Part shown: positions 5,971-11,506 of the stretch, piece after piece
How the letters are laid out: each line of letters starts with the position of its first letter
How positions within the stretch are numbered: position 1 is the first letter of the stretch
Assembly (NCBI GenBank): GCA_947631895.1
Contig: CANRMU010000023.1
Span: 1 to 11,506, forward strand
DNA: 11,506 bases
Direction of reading: 5' to 3'
Source of the DNA: an uncultured Bacilli bacterium
GTDB lineage: Bacteria > Bacillota_I > Bacilli_A > RF39 > UBA660
Notes under the pieces: generated by a model
Seen by the model: the letters and a program-made list of their open reading frames with translations, nothing else
Told to the model about the DNA's origin: nothing
The model's database searches: none
Made by a program: the position numbers and the translations under genes

Positions 5971-7020
5971 TTAATTTTTAGATTGTTTTTTAATTTCTAT
6001 TATTGTGTTATATTTTTGATACTCATTTGAAGAATAGTTAATAACATTATCTTTAGCTAATCTATACACAACAAAACTTTTAGGATAATTTTTTTCTTTT
6101 GAAATATCATAATTCTTATCATTTAAGATACTATCATAATATTTTTTATTAACCATCCAATTATATGCTTGTTCATCTGCACTAAATTCTTCCTCAATAT
6201 TTTTATCGTAAAATGAAACTAAATTAGTTCTTTTTGCTTTATTAAAATCTCTCTTACAATGTGCCAATTCATGAAATAATGCAAAATATATATCAGCAAT
6301 CCTTTTATGCCTGTATGTTATATATATTGCTGGAACATCTTTATGAACTTTAAAAGCACCTCTAATTTTTGAACCCGGAATATCTTCTTGTATAACTAAA
6401 GCAATACCATTTTCATTAAACTTTTTTATAAGTTCATCTTCTTTAAATTCATTGTTTTTTGCCATATCTCTTATATAATTAACCAAAACATCAATATTAT
6501 TTTTATTATAATCCTTAACATCTTGATTTAAAGTTTCTCTATAACATTTTTCTAACCACAACAATAACAATTCAGGTTTATCATTAGTACTTTTGAAAAA
6601 TATCTTTTCATCTATTTCATAAACCTTTTCAGGGCTCTTAACCCTAAGATATTTTAAAATATCTTTTATAATTTCCATTTTGTCATTTGGATTTACAAAA
6701 TTAATCCATAAATTATCAATTAAATATTTATAACAAAATTTATTTAAATATTTAGTTTCAGTAATATGATTTTTTTCTAAATATTCATTAATTGTCTTTT
6801 CAAATTTATAATTTAATTCTAATCTATGAATATAATCACTTGGTATATTGGTCACAATTGAAATACTATCAATTATCGAAGAACTTAATTCAGAATTACC
6901 TGATAAAATGTCAATAAGATGTTTTTGTGAAATACCGATTCTATTTGCAAAATCTTTGTTTGTAATATTATTAAAATCTAAATAATCTTTTAAGTAATCA
7001 GCAAAACGAATATTTTTCAT
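5971..7020 (-). CDS. HigA-like antitoxin: XRE helix-turn-helix fused to ImmA/IrrE metallopeptidase
   Basis: The product has 349 residues; GGGAG lies 8 bases before the ATG, inside the end of the toxin frame. Residues 5-60 are an XRE-type helix-turn-helix (NKDFANRIGISQKHLIDILS). A helical linker runs to about residue 190. The C-terminal half is an ImmA/IrrE domain with the zinc motif HELAH (His250, Glu251, His254) and a downstream glutamate cluster NIEEEFSADEQAYNW (276 on) supplying the third ligand. Antitoxins of this long type bind their own promoter through the helix-turn-helix and neutralise a HigB/RelE toxin. The protease-like domain may cut repressors or regulate the pair, as ImmA does in ICEBs1, but that is family knowledge. 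The gene is intact, follows the toxin frame by 12 bases and is presumably autoregulated from the operator at 7400-7425. Confidence 0.87.
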   Translation of the reverse strand: MKNIRFADYLKDYLDFNNITNKDFANRIGISQKHLIDILSGNSELSSSIIDSISIVTNIPSDYIHRLELNYKFEKTINEYLEKNHITETKYLNKFCYKYLIDNLWINFVNPNDKMEIIKDILKYLRVKSPEKVYEIDEKIFFKSTNDKPELLLLWLEKCYRETLNQDVKDYNKNNIDVLVNYIRDMAKNNEFKEDELIKKFNENGIALVIQEDIPGSKIRGAFKVHKDVPAIYITYRHKRIADIYFALFHELAHCKRDFNKAKRTNLVSFYDKNIEEEFSADEQAYNWMVNKKYYDSILNDKNYDISKEKNYPKSFVVYRLAKDNVINYSSNEYQKYNTIIEIKKQSKN

Positions 7021-7032
7021 TTAAATCACTCC

Positions 7033-7349
7033 CTATAATTTATTTTTAAAATCAATATAATGTTCAGTCGAGATGTACTCTAAGCAAATCTGATTTAATG
7101 ACTCATCTATAGAAAAAATCAAGCGAATTTTACCACCTTTTTTGCACAAATTAAAACTATAATAATTATTTAATTCATATTTTAATTGTTCATATCCATA
7201 CATGATAGATATAGGGTTATTTTTTAGTTCAATAAAATTAATGCATTGTTTAATATGATTTATAATCATATCTAAAGTATTTAGTTCACTATAATGTTTC
7301 TTAATATTCTTTTTACTATTTTTATTAAATCCCCATATACTATTTTCAC
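7033..7349 (-). pseudogene. HigB/RelE-like toxin with a disrupted N-terminus
   Basis: From the first in-frame ATG (7269) 78 residues can be read: FIELKNNPISIMYGYEQLKY, YYSFNLCKKGGKIRLIFSID and EYISTEHYIDF. This is the C-terminal two thirds of a RelE-fold HigB toxin, including the KIRLIF strand. The same frame is open upstream to 7353 and reads SENSIWGFNKNSKKNIKKHY, a natural start for such toxins, but it contains no ATG, GTG or TTG. A ribosome site AAAAGGAG (7367-7360) stands 10 bases before a GTG (7349) that is in another frame. One small deletion near 7337-7357 would explain this. As it stands, only an N-terminally shortened toxin without a ribosome site could be made from 7269. An unusual ATT start or a sequencing error are alternatives. 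Confidence 0.68.
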
Positions 7350-7399
7350 TAAATCACTGCTCCTTTTCTATTCCAGTTCTCCTTCTTTTCTCTTTATAC

Positions 7400-7425
7400 A
7401 TATATTAACATTTAGGTTAATATAT
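7400..7425. promoter_or_regulatory. Operator of the toxin-antitoxin locus
   Basis: A perfect 10-bp inverted repeat, ATATATTAAC (7400-7409) and GTTAATATAT (7416-7425), with a 6-base spacer. It covers the spacer and -10 region of the promoter, the usual place for repression by a HigA-type antitoxin. Confidence 0.65.
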
Positions 7426-7430
7426 TTCAA
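7402..7430 (-). promoter_or_regulatory. Promoter of the toxin-antitoxin locus
   Basis: On the minus strand TTGAAA (7430-7425) and TAATAT (7407-7402) are spaced by 17 bases, about 40 bases before the ribosome site. A second possible -10 (TATAAA, 7398-7393) lies just beyond the operator. Confidence 0.5.
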
Positions 7431-7493
7431 TATATCTTATGATAGTATTTTTACTTTGTAAACAAAAATTACTTCAACAAGATTAGAGCAAAA

Positions 7494-7517
7494 TAAAAAC
7501 CCTTTAAATAAAGGTTT
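7494..7517 (-). terminator. Terminator of the tRNA gene
   Basis: On the minus strand AAACCTTT-ATTTA-AAAGGGTTT forms an 8-bp stem (one T-G pair) followed by a run of T. It begins 11 bases after the CCA end of the tRNA. Confidence 0.75.
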
Positions 7518-7527
7518 AAATTTTAAA

Positions 7528-7601
7528 TGGTGCCGATTAACAGAATTGAACTGATCTCTCATGCTTACCATGCATGTGTACTACCACTGTACTAAATCGG
7601 C
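7528..7601 (-). tRNA. trnT: tRNA-Thr (anticodon GGT)
   Basis: All 74 bases fit the cloverleaf on the minus strand. The acceptor stem is GCCGATT/AATCGGC, with discriminator A and an encoded CCA. The D arm is GTAC-AGTGGTA-GTAC. The anticodon arm is CATGC-ATGGTAA-GCATG, placing GGT at positions 34-36, so it reads threonine codons ACC and ACT. The variable loop is AGAG. The T arm is ATCAG-TTCAATT-CTGTT, with one T-T mismatch. G1-C72 and C2-G71 agree with threonine identity rules known from E. coli. The D arm resembles glycine tRNAs of Bacillota more than threonine ones, and the T-stem mismatch is unusual, so it may be a secondary or element-borne copy. It has its own promoter and terminator. Confidence 0.9.
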
Positions 7602-7609
7602 TTAAACAA

Positions 7610-7639
7610 ATTTTACCATACATTATAAAATGATGTAAA
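7610..7639 (-). promoter_or_regulatory. Promoter of the tRNA gene
   Basis: TTTACA (7639-7634) and TAAAAT (7615-7610) on the minus strand are spaced by 18 bases, with the tRNA 5' end 9 bases downstream. A perfect TATAAT also occurs within the spacer (7628-7623), so the exact start is uncertain. Confidence 0.45.
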
Positions 7640-7652
7640 GTAAATTGTTTAT

Positions 7653-8459
7653 TTAACCTAAATATTGAATAACCATTGAAATTACCGGATTAGCAAAATA
7701 AGATTCAGTTGATAAATAATCTATTGAAGGACTATTTAAAACAATATCATGATTACATAAATTAACTAATTCCATTTCTTCTTTAATCGGTTCTTTAATT
7801 ACAAATAATCCTTGACCAACTAATTTAATATTTTTATCACCAGGATTAGCATAAACAGCATCACCGGCATAAATAATTCTTTCAAACATCTTTTTTAAAC
7901 CGACAGAATAAGTCATATCTTCTAGAGTTGTCATATTATCATTAACTTGCACATTAACGATAAAACTTACTTTATATACTCCACCTTGTTTAAATAAAAT
8001 TGTACTATTAGGAGTCAAAGTACAAATGTCTACATTATCAATATCCTTTCGTTCTAGAGGAAGACGGTGATATGAGCCAATTGGCACGCCTGCTTCTTTA
8101 TTGGTATTAAAGGTAACTATATAAGCATTGCCAATTTCTTGATTGCCTGTAGGTCCTGTTGGCCCAGTTGGCCCGGTTGGTCCGTCATTTCCACTTACCC
8201 CAGCGATTCCTTGAAGCCCTTGAATTCCTCTTTGCCCAGTTGGTCCCGTTGGACCTGTTGGACCCATTTTTCCTTCTGGTCCTCTTATCATGCCTACATC
8301 TTGCCAATCACCATTTACCCAAACAAATAGATTATCTCCAACTAAGTAACTTTCCCCAGGTTTACCAGTTGGATATTGTTTTCTTAAATCTTCTTCCGTT
8401 GCAAATGAACCTAAAATAGTAACACTTGTTCCACTAGGGCCCGTGGGACCTGTTGCTCC
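7653..8459 (-). pseudogene. 3' part of a collagen-like surface protein gene, cut by the recombinase element
   Basis: The frame is open from the junction (8459) to TAA (7655-7653), 268 residues with no start at its beginning. The order is: collagen repeats GATGPTGPSG; a spacer with SVTILGSFATEEDL, YPTGKPGESYLVGDNLFVWV and a WQDVG end; a second collagen stretch GPEGKMGPTGPTGPTGQRG onward to GPTGPTGPTGPTGNQ; and a 160-residue beta-rich C-terminal region (AYIVTFNTNKEAGVPIG, GGVYKVSFIVNVQV, ISMVIQYLG). Its likely fold is the C1q/TNF-like jelly roll of BclA-type proteins, which form trimeric surface or exosporium filaments. The first in-frame ATG (8291) lies in the second collagen stretch and has no ribosome site, so the 78 codons before it show that the gene was longer. 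Upstream of 8459 the text meets TGA at 8465-8463. Codons here are richer in G and C than in the neighbours, as usual for Gly-Pro-Thr repeats. Confidence 0.8.
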
Positions 8460-8476
8460 ATATCAAAATTTCTTCT
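8445..8476. other. Probable attachment-site junction of the recombinase element
   Basis: Collagen-like coding sequence (GGA-GCA-ACA-GGT on the minus strand, from 8459) passes without a gap into A/T-rich non-coding sequence ending at the recombinase stop codon (8479-8477). A recombinase gene ending within 20 bases of an interrupted gene is typical of one end of an integrated large-serine-recombinase element. The exact crossover bases cannot be fixed without the other end; the stretch TGGAGCAACAGG is the most likely place. Confidence 0.6.
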
Positions 8477-10540
8477 TTAGTCAAAATTCCAAATAATATG
8501 AATTTTTCTTTCATTCTTCTTTTTATCATAACTTCCAATAATAATTTTTTCAATAAAATCATTTACGATTTCAGGTTTTAATTCATTAATTTTAATATAC
8601 TTTTTAAATAAATTATTATTCTTTAACCTTTTTTTTAATCTTTGAATACTTAGCAAATTATTATCTATAATTTTAATTCTTTCTTCTAAAAGATTATAAT
8701 CATCTTGATATTTTTCTTTTAAAGTAAAATATTGTTCTTCATCAAGTATTTTTTTCTTTAAATCTTCATATAAACTTTGCAAATAAGTTTTCTTATTTAC
8801 TAATTCTTTATTTATTTTTTCTTTTTCTTTATTTAAATTATTAATTTGTTCTTTAAATAAATCACTTTCTATCATACAATCATTAATTTCTTTCTGTTTT
8901 TTTAAATCATAATATTTTCTTAAAAGATTATTTATTTTATCTATTACAAATTCTTGTAAAAACTTTTCTTTAATATATTTATTATTACTACAATTAGCCC
9001 ATTTATTAACTTTATCTTTACAGCATAAATAAGATAACCCATTTTCATTATTTTTTCCACACTTATAAAAAACTCTATGACAATTTTCACAATAAACTTT
9101 ATTAACCAAAAGATGATTTTGACCATTTTTACAACATTTTGTTCTTTGTTTTAATTTATTCTGAACTTCATTCCATAAGTCTAAACTTATAATAGGCTCA
9201 TGAGTATTTAAAACTTTTATTTGAGTATCTTTATCATTATAAATAATTGTATGATTTTTATAATTAACAGTTGTTGTTTTAAATTGAATTAAATTACCAA
9301 TATATGTTTCATCTTTTAATATTTTTTTAATTGTTGATGAACACCATTGATGACGATTTCTAATTTTTATTTCATATTTTAATTTAGTGTTCTCATTATC
9401 AGAAATTGGATATACTTTATAATAATAATTTAAATGTTGTCTATTTTCTTTTAAAGATACAACGAATTCATAAAAAATTTCATGGGTACGATCTAATTCT
9501 TTTATATTAGTAGCAAGACAAGTAATATTTTTAGGAAGTATTTCTAAATCATTAACTGGTTTCCACAATGAATTATTATTAAAATCAATATTATTAGATA
9601 TTAATCTATCATTTTTAATTTTAATATTTAATTCATCTAAACTATGTGTTGAATAATATATTTTAATATTATTATTTTTTATCTTATTTAATGAAATATC
9701 TAGTTTATTATTAAATAAAATATTATCTGTTAAAATTTCAATTGTTGTAAGATTTTTTAATATTTGTTTTTCATTATTTTGATATTTAATTTTTATAATA
9801 TAAGTTCCTACTTTATTTATACAAGAATAATCATTATAATATTTTACAATAGGAAGTTTTAAATTACTTCCATTAAATAATTTATATTCTAATGGACTTA
9901 AAATGTTATCATTTGTTAAATTCTTAGCAATTTTATTCATACCATATCCTTTATTATATTCTAAAAATATTCTAATAATATTATTTGAAACGGCATGGTC
10001 AATAACTAAATGATTTTTATTTTCTGGATCTTTCATATATCCATAAACGGCAAAACTACCAGTAAACTCTCCATTAATTCGTTTAGAATTTAGAGTTTGA
10101 CGAATATTTATTGAAGTATCTTCAAGCATCCATTCATCTTTCATAGCAGTTATTTGACTAGTTTTCTTAGTAGCATAATTGGTATTATCAATTCTTTCAA
10201 TGTATGATATAAATCTAATACCCCATTCAATAAATTTATTATGAATATATTTATCAATAAGTTCAATATCTCTTGCAAATCTTGATTGACTTTTTACTAA
10301 AACAATATCAACATTTCCCTTTTCACATTCTTTTATCATTTTATTAAAGTTTGGTCTATCCCTATCTGAACCAGAATAATCTTCATCTTCATAAACTCCA
10401 ACAACTATTAAACCTTGTTCTAAAGCATAATTTCTTAACATAATTTCTTGATTTTTAATACTTTCAGATTTTTCTTCTTTATTTAATTTATCTAAATCTT
10501 CTTTAGATAATCTTAAATATAATACTACTTTATTATTCAT
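8477..10540 (-). CDS. Large serine recombinase (resolvase/integrase) of a mobile element
   Basis: The product has 687 residues. Residues 3-150 are the resolvase catalytic domain: YLRLSKED with nucleophile Ser12, then EDEDYSGSDRDRPNFNKMI and LVKSQSRFARD. A recombinase DNA-binding domain starts near 175 (GSFAVYGYM, NKIAKNLTNDNILSP) and resumes at 399 with WCSSTIKKILKDETYIGNLI; between these lies an unusual insertion of about 155 residues. A zinc ribbon follows from residue 484 (CENC, later CC and NC). A long coiled coil (about 545-645) precedes the C-terminus. Such enzymes integrate and excise DNA circles at short att sites. Its ATG overlaps the stop of a 46-residue gene, so translation is coupled. 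The stop lies beside the interrupted collagen-like gene. All recognisable catalytic residues are present, so it is probably active. Confidence 0.92.
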   Translation of the reverse strand: MNNKVVLYLRLSKEDLDKLNKEEKSESIKNQEIMLRNYALEQGLIVVGVYEDEDYSGSDRDRPNFNKMIKECEKGNVDIVLVKSQSRFARDIELIDKYIHNKFIEWGIRFISYIERIDNTNYATKKTSQITAMKDEWMLEDTSINIRQTLNSKRINGEFTGSFAVYGYMKDPENKNHLVIDHAVSNNIIRIFLEYNKGYGMNKIAKNLTNDNILSPLEYKLFNGSNLKLPIVKYYNDYSCINKVGTYIIKIKYQNNEKQILKNLTTIEILTDNILFNNKLDISLNKIKNNNIKIYYSTHSLDELNIKIKNDRLISNNIDFNNNSLWKPVNDLEILPKNITCLATNIKELDRTHEIFYEFVVSLKENRQHLNYYYKVYPISDNENTKLKYEIKIRNRHQWCSSTIKKILKDETYIGNLIQFKTTTVNYKNHTIIYNDKDTQIKVLNTHEPIISLDLWNEVQNKLKQRTKCCKNGQNHLLVNKVYCENCHRVFYKCGKNNENGLSYLCCKDKVNKWANCSNNKYIKEKFLQEFVIDKINNLLRKYYDLKKQKEINDCMIESDLFKEQINNLNKEKEKINKELVNKKTYLQSLYEDLKKKILDEEQYFTLKEKYQDDYNLLEERIKIIDNNLLSIQRLKKRLKNNNLFKKYIKINELKPEIVNDFIEKIIIGSYDKKKNERKIHIIWNFD

Positions 10541-10673
10541 AAGGTTTTTCTATTTTCATTATTGTTTTAAAAAATTTTTGATTAAAAATAACTTTTAATT
10601 CTTCATTAGTAATTTTATTTTTATTTATTTTTATTTCTTCTGTATATATAAAATTTATTTTTTCTTTTTTCAC
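10533..10673 (-). CDS. 46-residue protein coupled to the recombinase
   Basis: A GTG start at 10673 has AAGGGG about 9 bases upstream; the frame ends CCT-TAT-GAA-TAA, with its last codons overlapping the recombinase ATG (10540). The peptide is basic: a charged start with KKEKINFIYTEEI, a linker of Lys, Asn and Ile, then a helix-like segment ITNEELKVIFNQKFFKTIMK. The position and overlap argue strongly that it is translated. Small basic proteins next to serine recombinases are candidates for accessory or directionality factors, but that is inference; I recognise no family. It has no membrane segment. It lies after the terminator of the aph-like gene, with a weak A/T-rich promoter region (10680-10700) between. 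Confidence 0.6.
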   Translation of the reverse strand: MKKEKINFIYTEEIKINKNKITNEELKVIFNQKFFKTIMKIEKPYE

Positions 10674-10701
10674 AATTTATAGCCCCTTATAATTTTATTC
10701 T

Positions 10702-10737
10702 AAAAAAGATAAAAGATTTCTTAATTAGAAATCTTTT
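10702..10737 (-). terminator. Terminator of the aph-like gene
   Basis: A perfect 10-bp stem (10711-10720 with 10728-10737) with a 7-base loop is followed on the minus strand by ATC and six T (10707-10702). It overlaps the stop codon of the aph-like gene and separates it from the recombinase unit. Confidence 0.85.
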
Positions 10738-11407
10738 ACAAATATAATTCCATCATTAATAAATAATAATCAATTTTTTCACGATCAGGAATAATCTTTA
10801 ATTCTTTATAAAATTTGTCAATATATTTTTCACCATAATTTCTTTTTATTGACTTTTCGCAAATAGCTAAATCAAACCATTTATCAGCTAAGCCACATTC
10901 GCCAACATCAATAAAACCTGTAAATTTATCTTGAGAAGCAAAAATATTTGGTAAACTTGTATCTCCATGTGAAAAACATATTTTATCATTAAATTTATTG
11001 TTTTTTAAAAATTCAAGTACATTTTGTACACTTCCATATTTTTTCAAAGTTTCTTCTTTTAGATTTTCATCTTTAACTAAATTATTTTTAACATTATCAG
11101 AAATTAAATCTAATTTATAATTAATAGAAACATCAAATGGACAATTTTTAATGTCTACTTTATATATTTGATTAAAAGCTTCAGCTATTACTTTTATCCC
11201 AACATCTGGATTAGATAAATAATATGGTGAACAAACCATTTCACCATGAATTGATTCAGTTATAAGATATTCAGTATCAAAAGTAAAATCATATAAGATT
11301 ATTTTAGGAACATTTAATTTTCCGTCTAACCATTTTAATTTTTCATACTCTTTTGTTAATAAACCTTTTTTGGCTATTTTCAAAAAGAACGTATTATCCA
11401 ATGTCAT
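10736..11407 (-). CDS. APH(3')-type phosphotransferase, N-terminally short
   Basis: The product has 223 residues, against about 264 for APH(3') enzymes. Conserved parts are FFLKI (the ATP-binding lysine strand), EYEKLKWLDGKLNVPKI, the catalytic loop SHGDTSLPNIF (His147, Asp149, Asn154), the metal-binding Asp167 in FIDVGECGLADKW, and a C-terminal block LKIIPDREKIDYYLLMMELY that matches the end of APH(3')-III-like proteins. The family uses ATP to phosphorylate aminoglycosides such as kanamycin. About 35 residues before the lysine strand, which hold the nucleotide-binding loop, are missing, and the ATG at 11407 has no ribosome site. The gene is therefore probably a 5'-truncated relic, or starts in a way I cannot see. 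A leader-like small ORF and a hairpin lie directly upstream. It is carried on the recombinase element and has its own terminator. Confidence 0.75.
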   Translation of the reverse strand: MTLDNTFFLKIAKKGLLTKEYEKLKWLDGKLNVPKIILYDFTFDTEYLITESIHGEMVCSPYYLSNPDVGIKVIAEAFNQIYKVDIKNCPFDVSINYKLDLISDNVKNNLVKDENLKEETLKKYGSVQNVLEFLKNNKFNDKICFSHGDTSLPNIFASQDKFTGFIDVGECGLADKWFDLAICEKSIKRNYGEKYIDKFYKELKIIPDREKIDYYLLMMELYL

Positions 11408-11416
11408 TAACTTAAG

Positions 11417-11448
11417 AGATAAAAGTAAAAAAAACTTTATCTTTTTTT
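11417..11448 (+). terminator. Hairpin upstream of the aph-like gene (terminator or attenuator)
   Basis: AGATAAAAGT (11417-11426) pairs with ACTTTATCT (11434-11442), one A bulged, followed on the plus strand by a T-run. CTTAA (11411-11415) and TTAAG (11450-11454) can close an outer stem. No plus-strand gene leads into it. On the minus strand the same hairpin lies between a leader-like ORF and the aph-like gene, the position of an attenuator. Confidence 0.45.
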
Positions 11449-11493
11449 GTTAAGCAAAAAATTGTTATAGTAAAAAATACTAATTTTAGGCAT
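11437..11493 (-). CDS. Possible 18-residue leader peptide
   Basis: ATG at 11493 is preceded by TAAGGGGAACT, a strong ribosome site 4 bases away, and encodes MPKISIFYYNNFLLNKKR before TAA (11439-11437). The stop codon falls inside the hairpin that separates it from the aph-like gene. Short peptides with a strong ribosome site and a following hairpin are how several antibiotic-resistance genes (cat, erm) are controlled by ribosome stalling. That role here is inference only; it could also be the real start of a gene since broken. Confidence 0.4.
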   Translation of the reverse strand: MPKISIFYYNNFLLNKKR

Positions 11494-11506
11494 AGTTCCC
11501 CTTACC

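Noticed and set aside
7528..7601. tRNA as the attachment site of the recombinase element
   Set aside because: No repeat of the tRNA 3' end is seen elsewhere in the window, and the recombinase end lies in the collagen-like gene.
8135..8290. Tandem GPTGPT-coding repeats as a CRISPR or DNA repeat array
   Set aside because: Unit length is 9 bases with in-frame collagen triplets; there are no spacers of constant length.
8139..8419. Two plus-strand open frames rich in Trp, Ser and Leu
   Set aside because: They are the antisense of the Gly-Pro-Thr repeats, which rarely produce stops; no ribosome sites.
8944..9126. Minus-strand 60-codon frame inside the recombinase gene
   Set aside because: It overlaps the zinc-ribbon coding sequence in another frame and has no ribosome site.

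Overview
The window comes from an AT-rich, low-GC Bacillota genome, most like the gut Bacilli/Erysipelotrichia. The evidence is the strong A/T bias, purine-rich AGGAGG-type ribosome sites, TTGnnn/TATAAT promoters and T-tailed hairpin terminators. TGA acts as a stop (it ends the HAD gene) and tryptophan is TGG, so the standard bacterial code applies rather than the Mycoplasma code. Almost everything is on the minus strand; only a VanY-type carboxypeptidase and a small membrane protein are on the plus strand.

Layout. Bases 1-2594 hold a DUF3990/DUF3791 pair whose second gene is frameshifted and runs off the left edge, a LytTR response regulator with its own promoter, a holin-like membrane protein, a 53-residue membrane protein (plus strand) and an unknown 118-residue protein. 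Bases 2600-4163 hold a divergent promoter region, the VanY-type peptidase and a convergent HAD phosphatase-like gene. Bases 4206-5583 are a decaying three-gene group: a frameshifted coiled-coil gene, a gene shattered by stops and frameshifts, and an intact unknown gene. The 387-base gap at 5584-5970 is not empty: it carries the promoter of that group and a compact, GC-richer structured element that looks like a separate small RNA of about 100 nt. Bases 5971-7430 are a HigBA-type toxin-antitoxin locus. Its antitoxin is fused to an ImmA/IrrE protease domain and its promoter carries a perfect operator, but the first part of the toxin frame is broken. A tRNA-Thr(GGT) with promoter and terminator follows.

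From 7653 to the right edge is the most interesting part. The 3' part of a collagen-like (Gly-Pro-Thr repeat) gene with a jelly-roll-like C-terminal region is open up to about 8460 and then stops being collagen-like, about 17 bases from the stop codon of a 687-residue large serine recombinase on the same strand. This is the geometry expected at one end of a serine-recombinase element inserted in the collagen-like gene. The element continues rightward with a 46-residue protein translationally coupled to the recombinase and an N-terminally short APH(3')-type phosphotransferase preceded by a possible leader peptide and hairpin. It runs past base 11506, so the 5' part of the collagen-like gene should lie beyond the far end.

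How it fits together: the window reads as an accessory region full of selfish or defensive modules (a possible ART-fold toxin pair, HigBA-ImmA, a recombinase element with a resistance-like gene), several partly decayed, among a few housekeeping-type cell-wall genes. Family assignments are from motif recognition only; no database search was run.
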